Part shown: one piece after another, positions 1 through 8,670 of the stretch
How positions within the stretch are numbered: position 1 is the first letter of the stretch
Layout: the number at the start of each line of letters is the position of its first letter
Source: Actinomycetes bacterium
Lineage (GTDB): Bacteria > Actinomycetota > Actinomycetes > Propionibacteriales > Propionibacteriaceae
NCBI GenBank assembly: GCA_023419175.1
Contig: JAEZYG010000055.1
Coordinates: 1-34,450 of the forward strand
Direction: 5' to 3'
DNA: 34,450 bases
Made by a program: the position numbers and the translations under genes
The notes under the pieces: model-generated
What the model saw: only the letters and a program-made list of their open reading frames with translations
The model's database searches: none
Told to the model about the DNA's origin: nothing

Positions 1-375
1 GTCTTGACTTTGGGCTGGATTCTTCTGAGTCGCTACAGTGTTGTGGCCTTTGAGCGTTCTGCGAGACGACGGATCGATCATGTCGCCTGTATCGATGAGG
101 AGCCAACGGTGGTTCTTGTCATTGAAGATCTCAAGGCGAATGAGGTGGATGAGACGGAGCGTTCGGTTCAAATCAGCGAACAGCTCACCGAACAGTTGGT
201 TTCTTTATGGGATCCGATTCCCATCACTCCCACCACCTATATCTCGCGTCCCCTCCTGCCGCGTTCCGTGCGCACGATCGATCTGTCTGCTCCGGTCGCC
301 AGCAGTGAATTGCGTCTACCCGTCAGCATCTATGCGGATGAGACTGAGGACATGCCGCGCGCTGTAGGTGAATGA
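1..375 (+). CDS. C-terminal part of an unrecognised protein, cut by the window edge
   Basis: The frame is open from the first base of the window to a TGA at 373-375, so the start lies outside and only about 124 residues are visible. The first residues (LGWILLSRYSVVAF) look like the end of a membrane-facing segment. The rest is hydrophilic and acidic, with a proline/threonine stretch (PITPTTYISRPLLP), and should be cytoplasmic if the first part is a membrane helix. I recognise no domain. It converges on the prenyl synthase gene with one base between the two stop codons, which supports it as a real gene end. No function is proposed. Confidence 0.55.
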   Translation, partial: VLTLGWILLSRYSVVAFERSARRRIDHVACIDEEPTVVLVIEDLKANEVDETERSVQISEQLTEQLVSLWDPIPITPTTYISRPLLPRSVRTIDLSAPVASSELRLPVSIYADETEDMPRAVGE

Positions 376-376
376 T

Positions 377-1195
377 CTATTTACCGAAACGGCGTTCCCG
401 TTGGGAATAGGATCTTAAGGCTCGATAGAAGTCCACACGACGAAAATCGGGCCATAGCGCTTCACAGAAATAGAATTCGCTATGGGCAGATTGCCACATG
501 AGGAAGCCGCTGAGGCGCTGTTCACCTGAGGTGCGAATGATGAGATCGGGATCGGGCTGTCCGCTGGTGTACAGATGCTGAGAGATCTGATCGATTTCGA
601 GAGTGTTAGCTAGATTTTCCAAAGTATTGCCACGTTTAGCTTGTTCAGCCAATAAGGATCGCACTGCATCGCGCAGTTCGTGACGTCCTCCATAGCTGAC
701 AGCCACATTGACCGTCATTCCGTCACAGGGCTCATCATCACAGGCGGCGCGCAAGGCTTGAGCCGTCAAGTCGGGAAGTAAGTCCAAATCGCCAACAGTG
801 CGTACCCGATAGCGTTTCGTCGCGGCGAGATCTTCAACTAAGCCGACGATGACATCGAGAAGGGGAGTCAATTCATCGTTGGCGGATCGTTGGAGATTGT
901 CGGTGGACAATACCCACAAGGTGACCACATCGATGCCGATATCATCGCACCATCGGACAAAGTCGATCAGCTTATCTGCCCCAGCTCTATATCCCACTTC
1001 CAGGGGTTGTCGGGGGGCATTTGCTCGCGCCCAACGGCGGTTTCCGTCTGCGAGAACGGCGATGTGTTGAGGTAATTCGCCCAGGCGTAGTGTGCGCTTA
1101 AGACGACGTTCGTAGGCATGATAGGCCACCGAGGTAATTCCTCGGGGGAGAAGATCGACCATAGCCGTCCACAGCCGTGTTGGGAAACGAGGCAT
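377..1195 (-). CDS. uppS: Short-chain cis-prenyl diphosphate synthase (UppS family, Rv1086-like)
   Basis: Condenses isopentenyl diphosphate with an allylic diphosphate in the cis configuration, feeding polyprenyl-phosphate carriers of the cell wall. The 272 residues carry the family motifs: LADGNRRWARA with catalytic Asp near residue 50, LSTDNLQR, VAVSYGGRHEL and IRTSGEQRLSGFLMWQSA near the C-terminus. The wording of these motifs, and the hemolysin III gene alongside, match M. tuberculosis Rv1086, which makes the C15 Z,E-farnesyl diphosphate, more closely than the decaprenyl enzyme Rv2361c. Product chain length is therefore inferred as short. The ATG at 1195 lacks a Shine-Dalgarno sequence; a TATAGT -10 hexamer (1204-1209, minus strand) ends eight bases before it, so the mRNA may be nearly leaderless. 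The neighbour at 1-375 converges on it. Confidence 0.9.
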   Translation of the reverse strand: MPRFPTRLWTAMVDLLPRGITSVAYHAYERRLKRTLRLGELPQHIAVLADGNRRWARANAPRQPLEVGYRAGADKLIDFVRWCDDIGIDVVTLWVLSTDNLQRSANDELTPLLDVIVGLVEDLAATKRYRVRTVGDLDLLPDLTAQALRAACDDEPCDGMTVNVAVSYGGRHELRDAVRSLLAEQAKRGNTLENLANTLEIDQISQHLYTSGQPDPDLIIRTSGEQRLSGFLMWQSAHSEFYFCEALWPDFRRVDFYRALRSYSQRERRFGK

Positions 1196-1260
1196 AGTTC
1201 AAGACTATAGGGCAGAGGAAAATCGACATATCTTATCGTCTCGCCAGACGCGACATAGCA

Positions 1261-2031
1261 ATGGTGGAAAAGATGATCGGTGCAAATAATCTGTTGAGGA
1301 AGAACAAAACTTACGCTACCGTAGGTTTTGTGAGATCTGAGACGTTATCCCTTGACAATCTCCAACAGGACGAGAAAGCTGGAGTGCGTGCTGAACGCGT
1401 GATTCCTGCAAAGCCAAAGCTGCGCGGATTGCTCCATCTCATCAACACTCCGGTAGTGCTCATCTGTGGTTTGGTTCTCTTGATTCTCGCTGACGATATG
1501 GCGGTGCGAGCTGGATGTGCGGTTTGGACGCTGACAGGGATCGCCCTTTTCGGAAATTCTGCTCTTTACCATCGCGGTAAATGGACTGAGAAGGTAGAAG
1601 CCATCTTGCGTCGCATCGACCATTCCAATATCGCCATCTTTATCGCTGGAACCTATACCCCGTTGACGATCGCTCTTCTTGGTGGAGCTTCTCGCGTGAT
1701 CTTGCTCAGCGTGATCTGGGGATGTGCTGTCTGTGAAGTCCTCTTCCGCTCCTTATGGCTTTCAGCCCCACGCGTCCTCTACGTCGCTCTCTATCTGGTC
1801 ATGGGTTGGGTGGCTTTGCTATGGCTTCCGCAATTTCTATCGCAGGGAGGGGCGGCGGTTCTCGTCCTCATCATTCTTGGAGGCGTTTTTTACTCCCTGG
1901 GAGCTATCGTCTACGCCATGAAAAAGCCAAATCCGAGTCCGACATGGTTTGGTTTCCATGAGATTTTCCATACGGGAACAATCCTTGGAGCCACCTTGCA
2001 TTGGGTAGCGATTCTCTTGGCTGTCCTCTAA
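1261..2031 (+). CDS. Hemolysin III family (YqfA/TrhA, PAQR-like) membrane protein
   Basis: Seven-helix integral membrane protein of the hemolysin III/PAQR superfamily. Family hallmarks are visible in order: NSALYHRG, RRIDHSNIAIFIAGTYTP, and the C-terminal FHEIFHTGTILGATLHW, which supply the conserved Ser, Asp and His residues of the presumed metal site on the cytoplasmic face. The PAQR fold is known; the physiological role in bacteria is not well fixed and 'hemolysin' is mostly historical. At 256 residues it is longer than the usual 210-230, with about 50 hydrophilic residues before the first helix (LRGLLHLINTPVVL). No good Shine-Dalgarno precedes the ATG at 1261, so the true start could be a little downstream. 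It is divergent from the prenyl synthase, and its stop overlaps the end of xseB by four bases. Confidence 0.82.
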   Translation: MVEKMIGANNLLRKNKTYATVGFVRSETLSLDNLQQDEKAGVRAERVIPAKPKLRGLLHLINTPVVLICGLVLLILADDMAVRAGCAVWTLTGIALFGNSALYHRGKWTEKVEAILRRIDHSNIAIFIAGTYTPLTIALLGGASRVILLSVIWGCAVCEVLFRSLWLSAPRVLYVALYLVMGWVALLWLPQFLSQGGAAVLVLIILGGVFYSLGAIVYAMKKPNPSPTWFGFHEIFHTGTILGATLHWVAILLAVL

Positions 2032-2246
2032 GAGTTATGGGTTTTTATCGCGGCGGATTCACCGGTGCGAGCTGCTTCAATATTCGCCTCAGCTTTATCG
2101 AGATAGCCTTTGCATAGCTGAGATAGGTATTCTCCTCGCTCCCACAATTTCATCGCTTCTGCCAGGTTCGTGCCAGGCGATTCCAGGCGAGCTACGATGG
2201 CTTCCAATTCCTCTTTCGCCTGCTCATAGGTGGGTGGTGTGGTCAT
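2028..2246 (-). CDS. xseB: Exodeoxyribonuclease VII small subunit
   Basis: Small subunit of exonuclease VII, which degrades single-stranded DNA in both directions; several XseB chains bind one XseA. The 72-residue helical protein contains the family core YEQAKEELEAIVARLESPG and LAEAMKLWERGEYLSQLCKGYLD (a two-helix hairpin). I place the start at the ATG at 2246 because AGGAG sits five bases before it. A GTG at 2252 would overlap the xseA stop but directly abuts that AGGAG. It is the last gene of the rmuC-ispH-xseA-xseB operon and meets the hemolysin III gene tail to tail. Confidence 0.92.
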   Translation of the reverse strand: MTTPPTYEQAKEELEAIVARLESPGTNLAEAMKLWERGEYLSQLCKGYLDKAEANIEAARTGESAAIKTHNS

Positions 2247-2248
2247 GG

Positions 2249-3448
2249 TCACTCCTGATAATCGACTTCGGCAATCAGCGTTCCATCGCTGAGATAAATC
2301 TCTATTTGATCTCCGGCTTCCACATCGTGCACAGAAGTGATCGAGGTCCCCTGATCGTCCACGACGATGGCATAGCCGCGTTCCAAGGTAGCTTTCGGGG
2401 CTAGAGTGCGCAAAGAGGTGAGATTGCGCTCCAAAATCATGCGTTCTTTGTCAAGATGACGGTTGATTGCGTGATTGAGACGAGTGCGCATCTGCCCAAG
2501 ATAGTCGTAGTGAATACGGATCATTCCAGATGGATTGGCCATCGCAGGACGGGAAGTGATCTGAGATAGATGGCGTCTTTCTGCTGAACAGATCGCCGAG
2601 ATCGCCTGACGTATGCGTGAAAGCGTTATCTCGATATGTCGATATTCGTCATCTCGATTGGGGACGACTCTTTTAGCGGCGTCGGTAGGCGTAGACGCTC
2701 TCATATCGGCAACCAAATCTAAAATCGGCGTATCAGGCTCATGGCCGATCGCCGAGATGATCGGAGTTGTAGCCGAGCTGACCCGGCGGACGAGACGTTC
2801 GTCGCTGAAAGGAAGGAGATCTTCTAATGACCCACCTCCTCGAGCGATGATGATGACATCGATATCGCAATCATTCTCTAAGCTATCGAGGGCGGCGATG
2901 ATATCGTCTACTGCTGAGGGGCCTTGAACGAGAGCGTGATGTGTGCGGATATCAGCTTGAGCCCAACGATTCTTGATATTGGTGATGACATCGCGCTCGG
3001 CTGCGCTGCCGGCTCCTGTGATGAGTCCGATCGCTGTGGGAAGGAAAGGAAGCGGACGTTTACGTCTCGGATCGAATAGTCCTTCAGCGTAAAGAGAGCG
3101 TTTCAACTCCTCCAATTGGGCAAGCAGACGACCTTCGCCACGAATGACGATCTGTGAGCATTCAAAGGTCAATTGGGAGGTTTTCGTCCACAGGCGCGGA
3201 CGGATATGGGCGCTTACCGTCGTCCCCTGACTGAGTGGGCCAGCGGCGTCAAGTACCTGCTGAGTGCAGGTGATTCTCGCTGAGATCTCACAGTGAAGAT
3301 CTCTCAATGTGAGGAATTGAATACGAGCATTACGCCTTGTTAACTCGATAATTTGGGCTTCTACCCATACCCAACCGCATCGTTCAATCCACTGTTTCGT
3401 CTGAGTGATAATCTGAGCTAAATCGATCGGTTCGTCGCACGATGCCAT
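2249..3448 (-). CDS. xseA: Exodeoxyribonuclease VII large subunit
   Basis: Catalytic large subunit of exonuclease VII, acting on single-stranded DNA in the cytoplasm during repair. An N-terminal OB-fold (about residues 8-105: IERCGWVWVEAQI, then ECSQIVIRGEGRLL) is followed by the nuclease domain with GLFDPRRKRPLPFLP, IGLITGAGSAAERDVI, IIARGGGSLEDLLPF and SAIGHEPDTPILDLVADM, then a helical C-terminal part and the closing GYAIVVDDQG segment. About 399 residues, in the normal range. The ATG at 3448 shares one base with the ispH stop (TGATG). A TTG one codon upstream is possible but less likely. The overlap implies coupled translation. Confidence 0.94.
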   Translation of the reverse strand: MASCDEPIDLAQIITQTKQWIERCGWVWVEAQIIELTRRNARIQFLTLRDLHCEISARITCTQQVLDAAGPLSQGTTVSAHIRPRLWTKTSQLTFECSQIVIRGEGRLLAQLEELKRSLYAEGLFDPRRKRPLPFLPTAIGLITGAGSAAERDVITNIKNRWAQADIRTHHALVQGPSAVDDIIAALDSLENDCDIDVIIIARGGGSLEDLLPFSDERLVRRVSSATTPIISAIGHEPDTPILDLVADMRASTPTDAAKRVVPNRDDEYRHIEITLSRIRQAISAICSAERRHLSQITSRPAMANPSGMIRIHYDYLGQMRTRLNHAINRHLDKERMILERNLTSLRTLAPKATLERGYAIVVDDQGTSITSVHDVEAGDQIEIYLSDGTLIAEVDYQE

Positions 3449-4428
3449 CAACGCCGCCTCTGACGGTGATCGTGAGAGCGTAATTGGGATGGAAGTGCGA
3501 AGCTGAGTTTTTCGTCTACGATTTTTTCCTCTACCGCTGGAGGGAAACCGTAAGAGACCAATGTATCGACAACGCCTTGGACGAGATGTTCAGGTACCGA
3601 AGCCCCCGAAGTGACGCCGATAGAATTGACTCCTTCTAGCCAGGATGGGTCGATCTCGCTGGCGTCATCCACACGATAGGCCTTGTTCGCCCCCGCATTG
3701 AGAGCGACTTCAACGAGGCGTACCGAGTTAGAAGAATTACGCGAGCCGACCACGATCACCAGATCGGAATGAGAGGCGATCTGCTTGATAGCGTCTTGAC
3801 GATTCTGGGTGGCATAGCAGATATCGTCTGATGGAGGATCGATCAATTGAGGAAAACGTTCCCGAAGACGTTGTACCGTCTGAGCTGTTTCGTCAACACT
3901 CAATGTCGTCTGCGAAAGCCAGGCGACCGGCTGATCTGAATCCAAAGTGAGTTCATCAACATCGTCGGGATGCTGCACCAATGTGATGTGATCGGGAGCT
4001 TCGCCAGAGGTGCCTTCTACCTCTTCGTGGCCGGCATGTCCGATGAGTAAGATCGGTAGCCCGTCCTTGGCGAAACGCTGGGCTTCACGGTGAACTTTGG
4101 TCACCAACGGACAGGTGGCGTCGATGGTGCGCAGACCTCGCTGCTCAGCTTCTGCTCGCACGATAGGGGAAACTCCGTGAGCGGAGAAAATCACCAATTG
4201 TCCAGCGGGAACCTCGTCGAGTTCATCGACGAAAATAGCTCCTTTCGCCTGGAGAGATTCCACCACGTGCTTATTGTGGACGATCTGTTTGCGCACATAG
4301 ACGGGGGAACCGAATTGTTCCAACGCCTTTTCGACAGCGACAACCGCGCGATCGACTCCGGCGCAATATCCGCGCGGTGCGGAAACGACAAGACGTTTGC
4401 TGACAGGCTGCGAATTTTCTGCGCTCAT
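3448..4428 (-). CDS. ispH: 4-hydroxy-3-methylbut-2-enyl diphosphate reductase
   Basis: Last enzyme of the MEP isoprenoid pathway: reduces HMBPP to IPP and DMAPP with a 4Fe-4S cluster. The three cluster cysteines are in place: C22 in PRGYCAGVDRAV, C106 in DATCPLVTKVH and C204 in DICYATQNRQ. Substrate-binding motifs HGVSP, HEEVEGTSGE, TTLSVDET, GSRNSSNSVRL and TSGASVPE are also intact. 326 residues is typical. The ATG overlaps the rmuC stop by four bases (ATGA) and the gene's own stop overlaps xseA. With the prenyl synthase nearby, this end of the window supplies and uses C5 units, though the two are not in one operon. Confidence 0.96.
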   Translation of the reverse strand: MSAENSQPVSKRLVVSAPRGYCAGVDRAVVAVEKALEQFGSPVYVRKQIVHNKHVVESLQAKGAIFVDELDEVPAGQLVIFSAHGVSPIVRAEAEQRGLRTIDATCPLVTKVHREAQRFAKDGLPILLIGHAGHEEVEGTSGEAPDHITLVQHPDDVDELTLDSDQPVAWLSQTTLSVDETAQTVQRLRERFPQLIDPPSDDICYATQNRQDAIKQIASHSDLVIVVGSRNSSNSVRLVEVALNAGANKAYRVDDASEIDPSWLEGVNSIGVTSGASVPEHLVQGVVDTLVSYGFPPAVEEKIVDEKLSFALPSQLRSHDHRQRRR

Positions 4429-5903
4429 AATTCCAGTTTAGGCTGATCGGAATCGATGATTTCATCGCTGTCTGGGGATATGGCGCTGGCGAGTAGTTCG
4501 GGTGCGGCAATAGGGCGGGTAGCTTCGTCCACACCTTTGAGGGCTTTCAACTCCTGGTCGCTCACTTTGAGATCGCGAAGTTTACGAGCTGAGACCATCA
4601 CTCGTCCTTCCAAGGAGCCCAAGGTTTGGTTATAGGCGCTCACGCTGGACTGGAGGGAACGCCCCAATTTATTGAAATGATCTCCCATCTTGCTCATCCG
4701 CTCATAGAGTTCGCGAGCCAAAGAGTAGACATCGGCGGCAGATTCGGCGAGACGGGCTTGTCTCCACCCGTAGGCGACCGAACGTAAAAGAGCGATCAGA
4801 GTCGTCGGTGTGGCGACGATGATGTTCTTGGTAGCTGCGTATTCATTCAGATCGGGACGTTGGCTCAATGCCTCTGCGGCGAGAGCTTCGCTGGGGATGA
4901 ATAAGACAACGAATTCTGGTGAACCGATGTCGGCTGTCCAGTAGCGTTTAGATGAGAGCTGGTCGATGTGATTTTTTACATGATCGGCAAAGAGGGAGAA
5001 TTTTTCGTCCCGTATGCGCTCATCGTCGCTTTCAGCGGCTTCCAAGAAGGCGGCTAAGGGGACTTTGGAATCAACGTAGACGAATTTTCCTGAACCGATC
5101 ATCACTTTCATATCTGGACGGATACGCTGCTCTGCGGTATCGGTGGTGGTCTGCTCATAGAAGTCGCAATATTCGACCATCCCGGAGATCTCTGCTACAC
5201 GTTTGAGTTGCAACTCGCCCCATCGTCCACGGACATGAGGTTTACGCAAAGCCTGAGCCAAAGCGTTCGTCTCGCGGCGCAGATTTTCTCCCGTATCGAC
5301 CACCGTCTTGACCTGCTCTTTGAGGGAGGCGGTCATCATGGAACGCTCTTTTTCTACCTCAGTGATGCGTTCATTGAGCTGTTGAAGAGAGATCTGGACG
5401 GGATTCATCAGCTCTCTGGTGGCGTTGAGACGCTGTTCTGCACTCGCTTCTGCCTGTTTATTTTGTGCGCTCAAAGCCTCGTGGGAAAGATTTTTGAATT
5501 GTAGAACCAGTTCCTTGCGATCCTCAGCTAGCTGTTGCGCTCTTTGTATAGCTGCATCGCGTTGAGCTTCCATTGCCGCTAGACGAGCTTCGGCTTCACT
5601 GCGAGCTGCGTGGGCTTCTTGTTCGCCAAGACGAGCTTGAGCGATCTGCTCTGAGACGCGCGAAGCGTCCAATTCTTTCTGGGTGACCTCGTTTTTATGC
5701 TGGGCGAGATCGGCGCGTAATTGAGCGGCATCGCTGCGTGCGCTAGCAAGTTCTGAATTCAATTGTAAGATCTGGTCGCGTTGACGATAGTCCTCTGCTG
5801 CCTTGTTCGATGAGCGCATCTTGGAGGCAAGAATATAGCCAAGAGCAATTCCGATCAGGATGCAGATCAGTGAACAAAGCATAACGAGGGCAGATGAATC
5901 CAT
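4425..5903 (-). CDS. rmuC: RmuC-family DNA recombination protein
   Basis: RmuC proteins limit recombination at inverted repeats and have a predicted nuclease-like fold; the mechanism is poorly known. The 492-residue protein starts with one membrane helix (ALVMLCSLICILIGIALGYI), continues with a long Ala/Gln/Glu-rich coiled coil (about residues 35-220), and then has the RmuC core: HVRGRWGELQLKRVAEISG, MKVMIGSGKFVYVDSKVPLAAF, SPEFVVLFIPSEALAAEAL and NIIVATPTTLIALLRSVAYGW. It is probably anchored in the inner face of the membrane by the N-terminal helix. It is the first gene of the four-gene overlapping operon, divergent from the M18 peptidase. No clear Shine-Dalgarno precedes the ATG. Confidence 0.9.
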   Translation of the reverse strand: MDSSALVMLCSLICILIGIALGYILASKMRSSNKAAEDYRQRDQILQLNSELASARSDAAQLRADLAQHKNEVTQKELDASRVSEQIAQARLGEQEAHAARSEAEARLAAMEAQRDAAIQRAQQLAEDRKELVLQFKNLSHEALSAQNKQAEASAEQRLNATRELMNPVQISLQQLNERITEVEKERSMMTASLKEQVKTVVDTGENLRRETNALAQALRKPHVRGRWGELQLKRVAEISGMVEYCDFYEQTTTDTAEQRIRPDMKVMIGSGKFVYVDSKVPLAAFLEAAESDDERIRDEKFSLFADHVKNHIDQLSSKRYWTADIGSPEFVVLFIPSEALAAEALSQRPDLNEYAATKNIIVATPTTLIALLRSVAYGWRQARLAESAADVYSLARELYERMSKMGDHFNKLGRSLQSSVSAYNQTLGSLEGRVMVSARKLRDLKVSDQELKALKGVDEATRPIAAPELLASAISPDSDEIIDSDQPKLEL

Positions 5904-6021
5904 ATCTCTAGATTGCCCTAACCTCTCGTTTTTCTAGAGAGTCGCCAGGCAGAAATGATGGAGAAAAACACAATTCATTCCGATCAGATCATCTAGGTCG
6001 CACTCCCGCTAGGCTAAAGAT

Positions 6022-7284
6022 ATGTCTCGCGATGAATTCTGTGATGATCTGATCGATTTTCTCGATTCCTCACCTACCGCCTATCACGCCTCTTCTTTGG
6101 TGGCGAGCCGTTTGGAAAGGTGCGGATTTGTCGAAGTGGACGAGCGCGTAGGTTGGAAGGAGATTCCCAGACGTGGCATGGTGCGACGGGATGGGGCGAT
6201 CATCTGTTGGATCGCGCCCGACCAGTTGAGCTTACGCAGTCAAGCACGCATTTATGGAGCTCATAGTGATTCTCCCGCGATGAAGATGAAGCCGAGAGGA
6301 TCGTTTGAGGCTTCTGGTTTCACCCTGGCAGATATTGAAGTATATGGCGGAGCTTTGCTACATACCTGGTTTGACCGCGACCTGAAAATCGCTGGACGTC
6401 TGGTGTGTTCAGATGGATCTATTCGCCTTGTTGAGACCGATCCTTGCGCTCGAATCTCATCGTTGGCCATCCATCTTGACCGTGGACAAAGCGATCAGCT
6501 CTGTCTCGATCGTCAGCGAGATCTCATGCCCATTATCGGGTTGGAAGGAATCGATCTCAATCGATATATCGCTTCAGCTTGTGGATGTGAAGCAGAGGAT
6601 ATCGTCGCCTCCGATCTCTATTTCGTCTCGGCAGAAAAAGCTCAACGTCTGGGGTGTGATCGAGAATTGCTCGCCTCATCGCGGATGGACAATCTGCTCA
6701 GTGTCTATTGCGGTTTACGCGCGTGCGAACAGGCTGAGGTGAGTGAGGATCTGCAGATTTTTGTCGTTTTTGAGCACGAAGAGATCGGCTCGGGAACTAT
6801 CTCTGGGGCATGCGGTACGTTATTGGAATCCATCTTGAAGCGCATCACTGCTCATCATGGCTATTCGGCGGATGATTATGAGGCTTTCTGCGCACGTTCG
6901 ATATGTCTATCCGCCGATGTCACACATGCCCATCATCCGATGAGGGCGGCTCACTACGATCCTCATGTCTTTCCACAGATCGCTCACGGTCCTACTGTGA
7001 AATGGAGTGCGGCGATGCGCTATGCCACAGATGCAGTGGGGACAGCAGAATTCCTTTCAGCGTGTCGAAAGGCTGGGGTAAACGATCAGGTATTTGTCAA
7101 TCATGGCAATATCCCTGGGGGTTCGACCATCGGCTCTTTGGTTGCCACTCGTCTAGGCATACGCAATGTGGATGCAGGTATCCCGATCTTGTCAATGCAT
7201 TCGGTGCGCGAGGTATGCGCATGGAAAGATTGCTACGATTTCACCGCGATGGTTTCATCTTTTCTTGAAGGACGCTGGACGTAG
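6022..7284 (+). CDS. apeB: M18-family metalloaminopeptidase
   Basis: Cytoplasmic dodecameric-type aminopeptidase of family M18 that removes N-terminal residues, often acidic ones. Two-metal site residues are visible: His in AHSDSPAMKMKPRG, the Glu pair in VFEHEEIGSGT, Asp in SADVTHAHHP, and the C-terminal His in SMHSVREVCAWKD. The fold-specific stretch VYGGALLHTWFDRDL is present. 420 residues is normal. The ATG at 6022 has no Shine-Dalgarno; a TAGGCT hexamer (6010-6015) ends six bases before it, so the transcript may begin at the A of the ATG. The ychF gene follows after 18 bases, so the two may be co-transcribed. Confidence 0.92.
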   Translation: MSRDEFCDDLIDFLDSSPTAYHASSLVASRLERCGFVEVDERVGWKEIPRRGMVRRDGAIICWIAPDQLSLRSQARIYGAHSDSPAMKMKPRGSFEASGFTLADIEVYGGALLHTWFDRDLKIAGRLVCSDGSIRLVETDPCARISSLAIHLDRGQSDQLCLDRQRDLMPIIGLEGIDLNRYIASACGCEAEDIVASDLYFVSAEKAQRLGCDRELLASSRMDNLLSVYCGLRACEQAEVSEDLQIFVVFEHEEIGSGTISGACGTLLESILKRITAHHGYSADDYEAFCARSICLSADVTHAHHPMRAAHYDPHVFPQIAHGPTVKWSAAMRYATDAVGTAEFLSACRKAGVNDQVFVNHGNIPGGSTIGSLVATRLGIRNVDAGIPILSMHSVREVCAWKDCYDFTAMVSSFLEGRWT

Positions 7285-7302
7285 AAGGTAGGTATTTCTC
7301 CC

Positions 7303-8394
7303 GTGGCTCTCACTATCGGAATTGTCGGTCTACCCAATGCGGGCAAGTCCACGCTATTCAACGCTTTGACACGCAATGATGTCCTTGCTGCGAACTATCC
7401 TTTCGCGACGATCGAACCCAATGTCGGTATCGTCGGAGTCCCCGACGGGCGTCTCGCCGTCCTCGCTGAGATGTACCATACCGATCGCATCGTGCCGGCT
7501 ACGGTCAGTTTTGTCGATATTGCCGGTATCGTGCGTGGCGCCTCGCAAGGGGAGGGTATGGGAAATGCTTTCTTAGCCAATATTCGTGAAGCGGACGCTA
7601 TCTGTCAGGTAACTCGCGTTTTTGTCGATGAAGATGTCACCCATGTGGACGGAAAGGTTGATCCCTCTTCCGATATCGACACTATCCGCACGGAGTTGAT
7701 TTTGGCGGATCTGCAAACCCTTGAGAAGGCTTTGCCTCGTATGGAAAAGGAGGCGCGTCTCAAAAAGGAGATGCGTCCTATCTATGAAGCATGGTTGGAA
7801 GCCAGAGAGGTTCTCGACTCCGGACAAGGTATCTATCAGGCTGGATTGGATACCGAACCTTTGCGCGATCTTTTCTTGCTCACAGCTAAGCCCTATATCT
7901 ACGTGTTCAATCTGGATCAAGAGCAGCTAGCCGATCAGGAGTTGAAAGATCGGCTCTCCCAGATCGTCGCTCCAGCGGAGGCGGTCTTTTTAGATGCCAA
8001 ATTTGAATCCGAATTGATCGAGATGGATGAAGTAGAAGCCGCTGAATTCCTTGCAGATGCGGGTGTGGAGGAGCCTGGGCTTCACCAGTTGGCGCGTGTG
8101 GGCTACCACACGTTGGGATTGCAAAGCTTCTTGACCGCTGGAGAAAAAGAGGTGAGAGCGTGGACGATCAAGCAGGGGTTCACCGCTCCAGAAGCTGCCG
8201 GGGTGATTCATACCGATTTCCAGAAAGGTTTTATCAAGGCAGAGATTGTCGATTATGACGATCTGATTCACCTGGGGTCTTTGAAGGAATGTCGTGAGGC
8301 GGGCAAGGTGCGTCTTGAAGGAAAAGACTACGTCATGAGACCTGGCGATGTTGTGGAATTTCGCTTTAATGCTCCTAGTGGACAGAAGAAATAA
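7303..8394 (+). CDS. ychF: Redox-regulated ATPase/GTPase of the YchF (Obg) family
   Basis: Universal Obg-family P-loop protein that prefers ATP and associates with ribosomes. The G1 motif is GLPNAGKST (residues 8-16), switch regions follow (NYPFATIEPNVGIVGVPD, DIAGIVRGASQGEGMGNAFL), and the ATP-type G4 is FNLDQE rather than NKxD, as in other YchF proteins. The helical domain occupies about residues 130-200, and the TGS domain lies at the C-terminus (AWTIKQGFTAPEAAGVIHTDF, YVMRPGDVVEFRFN). 363 residues. The start is the GTG at 7303, with a weak GGTAGG upstream. Confidence 0.95.
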   Translation: MALTIGIVGLPNAGKSTLFNALTRNDVLAANYPFATIEPNVGIVGVPDGRLAVLAEMYHTDRIVPATVSFVDIAGIVRGASQGEGMGNAFLANIREADAICQVTRVFVDEDVTHVDGKVDPSSDIDTIRTELILADLQTLEKALPRMEKEARLKKEMRPIYEAWLEAREVLDSGQGIYQAGLDTEPLRDLFLLTAKPYIYVFNLDQEQLADQELKDRLSQIVAPAEAVFLDAKFESELIEMDEVEAAEFLADAGVEEPGLHQLARVGYHTLGLQSFLTAGEKEVRAWTIKQGFTAPEAAGVIHTDFQKGFIKAEIVDYDDLIHLGSLKECREAGKVRLEGKDYVMRPGDVVEFRFNAPSGQKK

Positions 8395-8574
8395 CAGCTT
8401 TTCATCTATCCTGCATCGATGGTGCGGATGAGCGTTCTGCCTCATATAAGGAATCTATCGAGGCGCTCATTGCCGATGAAATGGTGATGGTAGTGAGCGT
8501 GTCGACGGACTATGGGAGGCAAATATCCGATTTTGCTCTTGAGATCTAAGCCTGATAGTCTCGACGCCAGTTAA

Positions 8575-8604
8575 CAGGATTGTTACTCGTTCGAGGCAAG
8601 ACCT
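8575..8604 (+). promoter_or_regulatory. RAT site (ribonucleic antiterminator) for a BglG/LicT protein
   Basis: The leader reads GGATTGTTACT (8577-8587), a short CGTTCG turn, then AGGCAAGACCT (8594-8604). This is the two-part bulged stem recognised by BglG/SacT/LicT proteins (known consensus GGATTGTTACT...GGCAAAACC). Its 3' arm overlaps the 5' arm of the terminator that follows, so the two structures exclude each other. The cognate RNA-binding protein is encoded at 10669-11583. Confidence 0.93.
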
Positions 8605-8640
8605 GAGGTCACCGCTATGGGTGTATCTCGGGTCTTTTTT
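8600..8640 (+). terminator. Intrinsic terminator under antitermination control
   Basis: GACCTGAG (8600-8607) pairs with CTCGGGTC (8627-8634), with further pairing of CACC and GGTG inside, followed by six Ts (8635-8640). It sits between the RAT site and the PTS gene, so it should stop transcription unless the antiterminator protein stabilises the RAT. Confidence 0.92.
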
Positions 8641-8670
8641 CATGCCTGGAACACGACAGAAGGAATGACG

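Noticed and set aside
8617..8670. Upstream in-frame ATG for the PTS gene
   Set aside because: It lies within the terminator hairpin, and the ATG at 8671 has a well-spaced AGAAGG.
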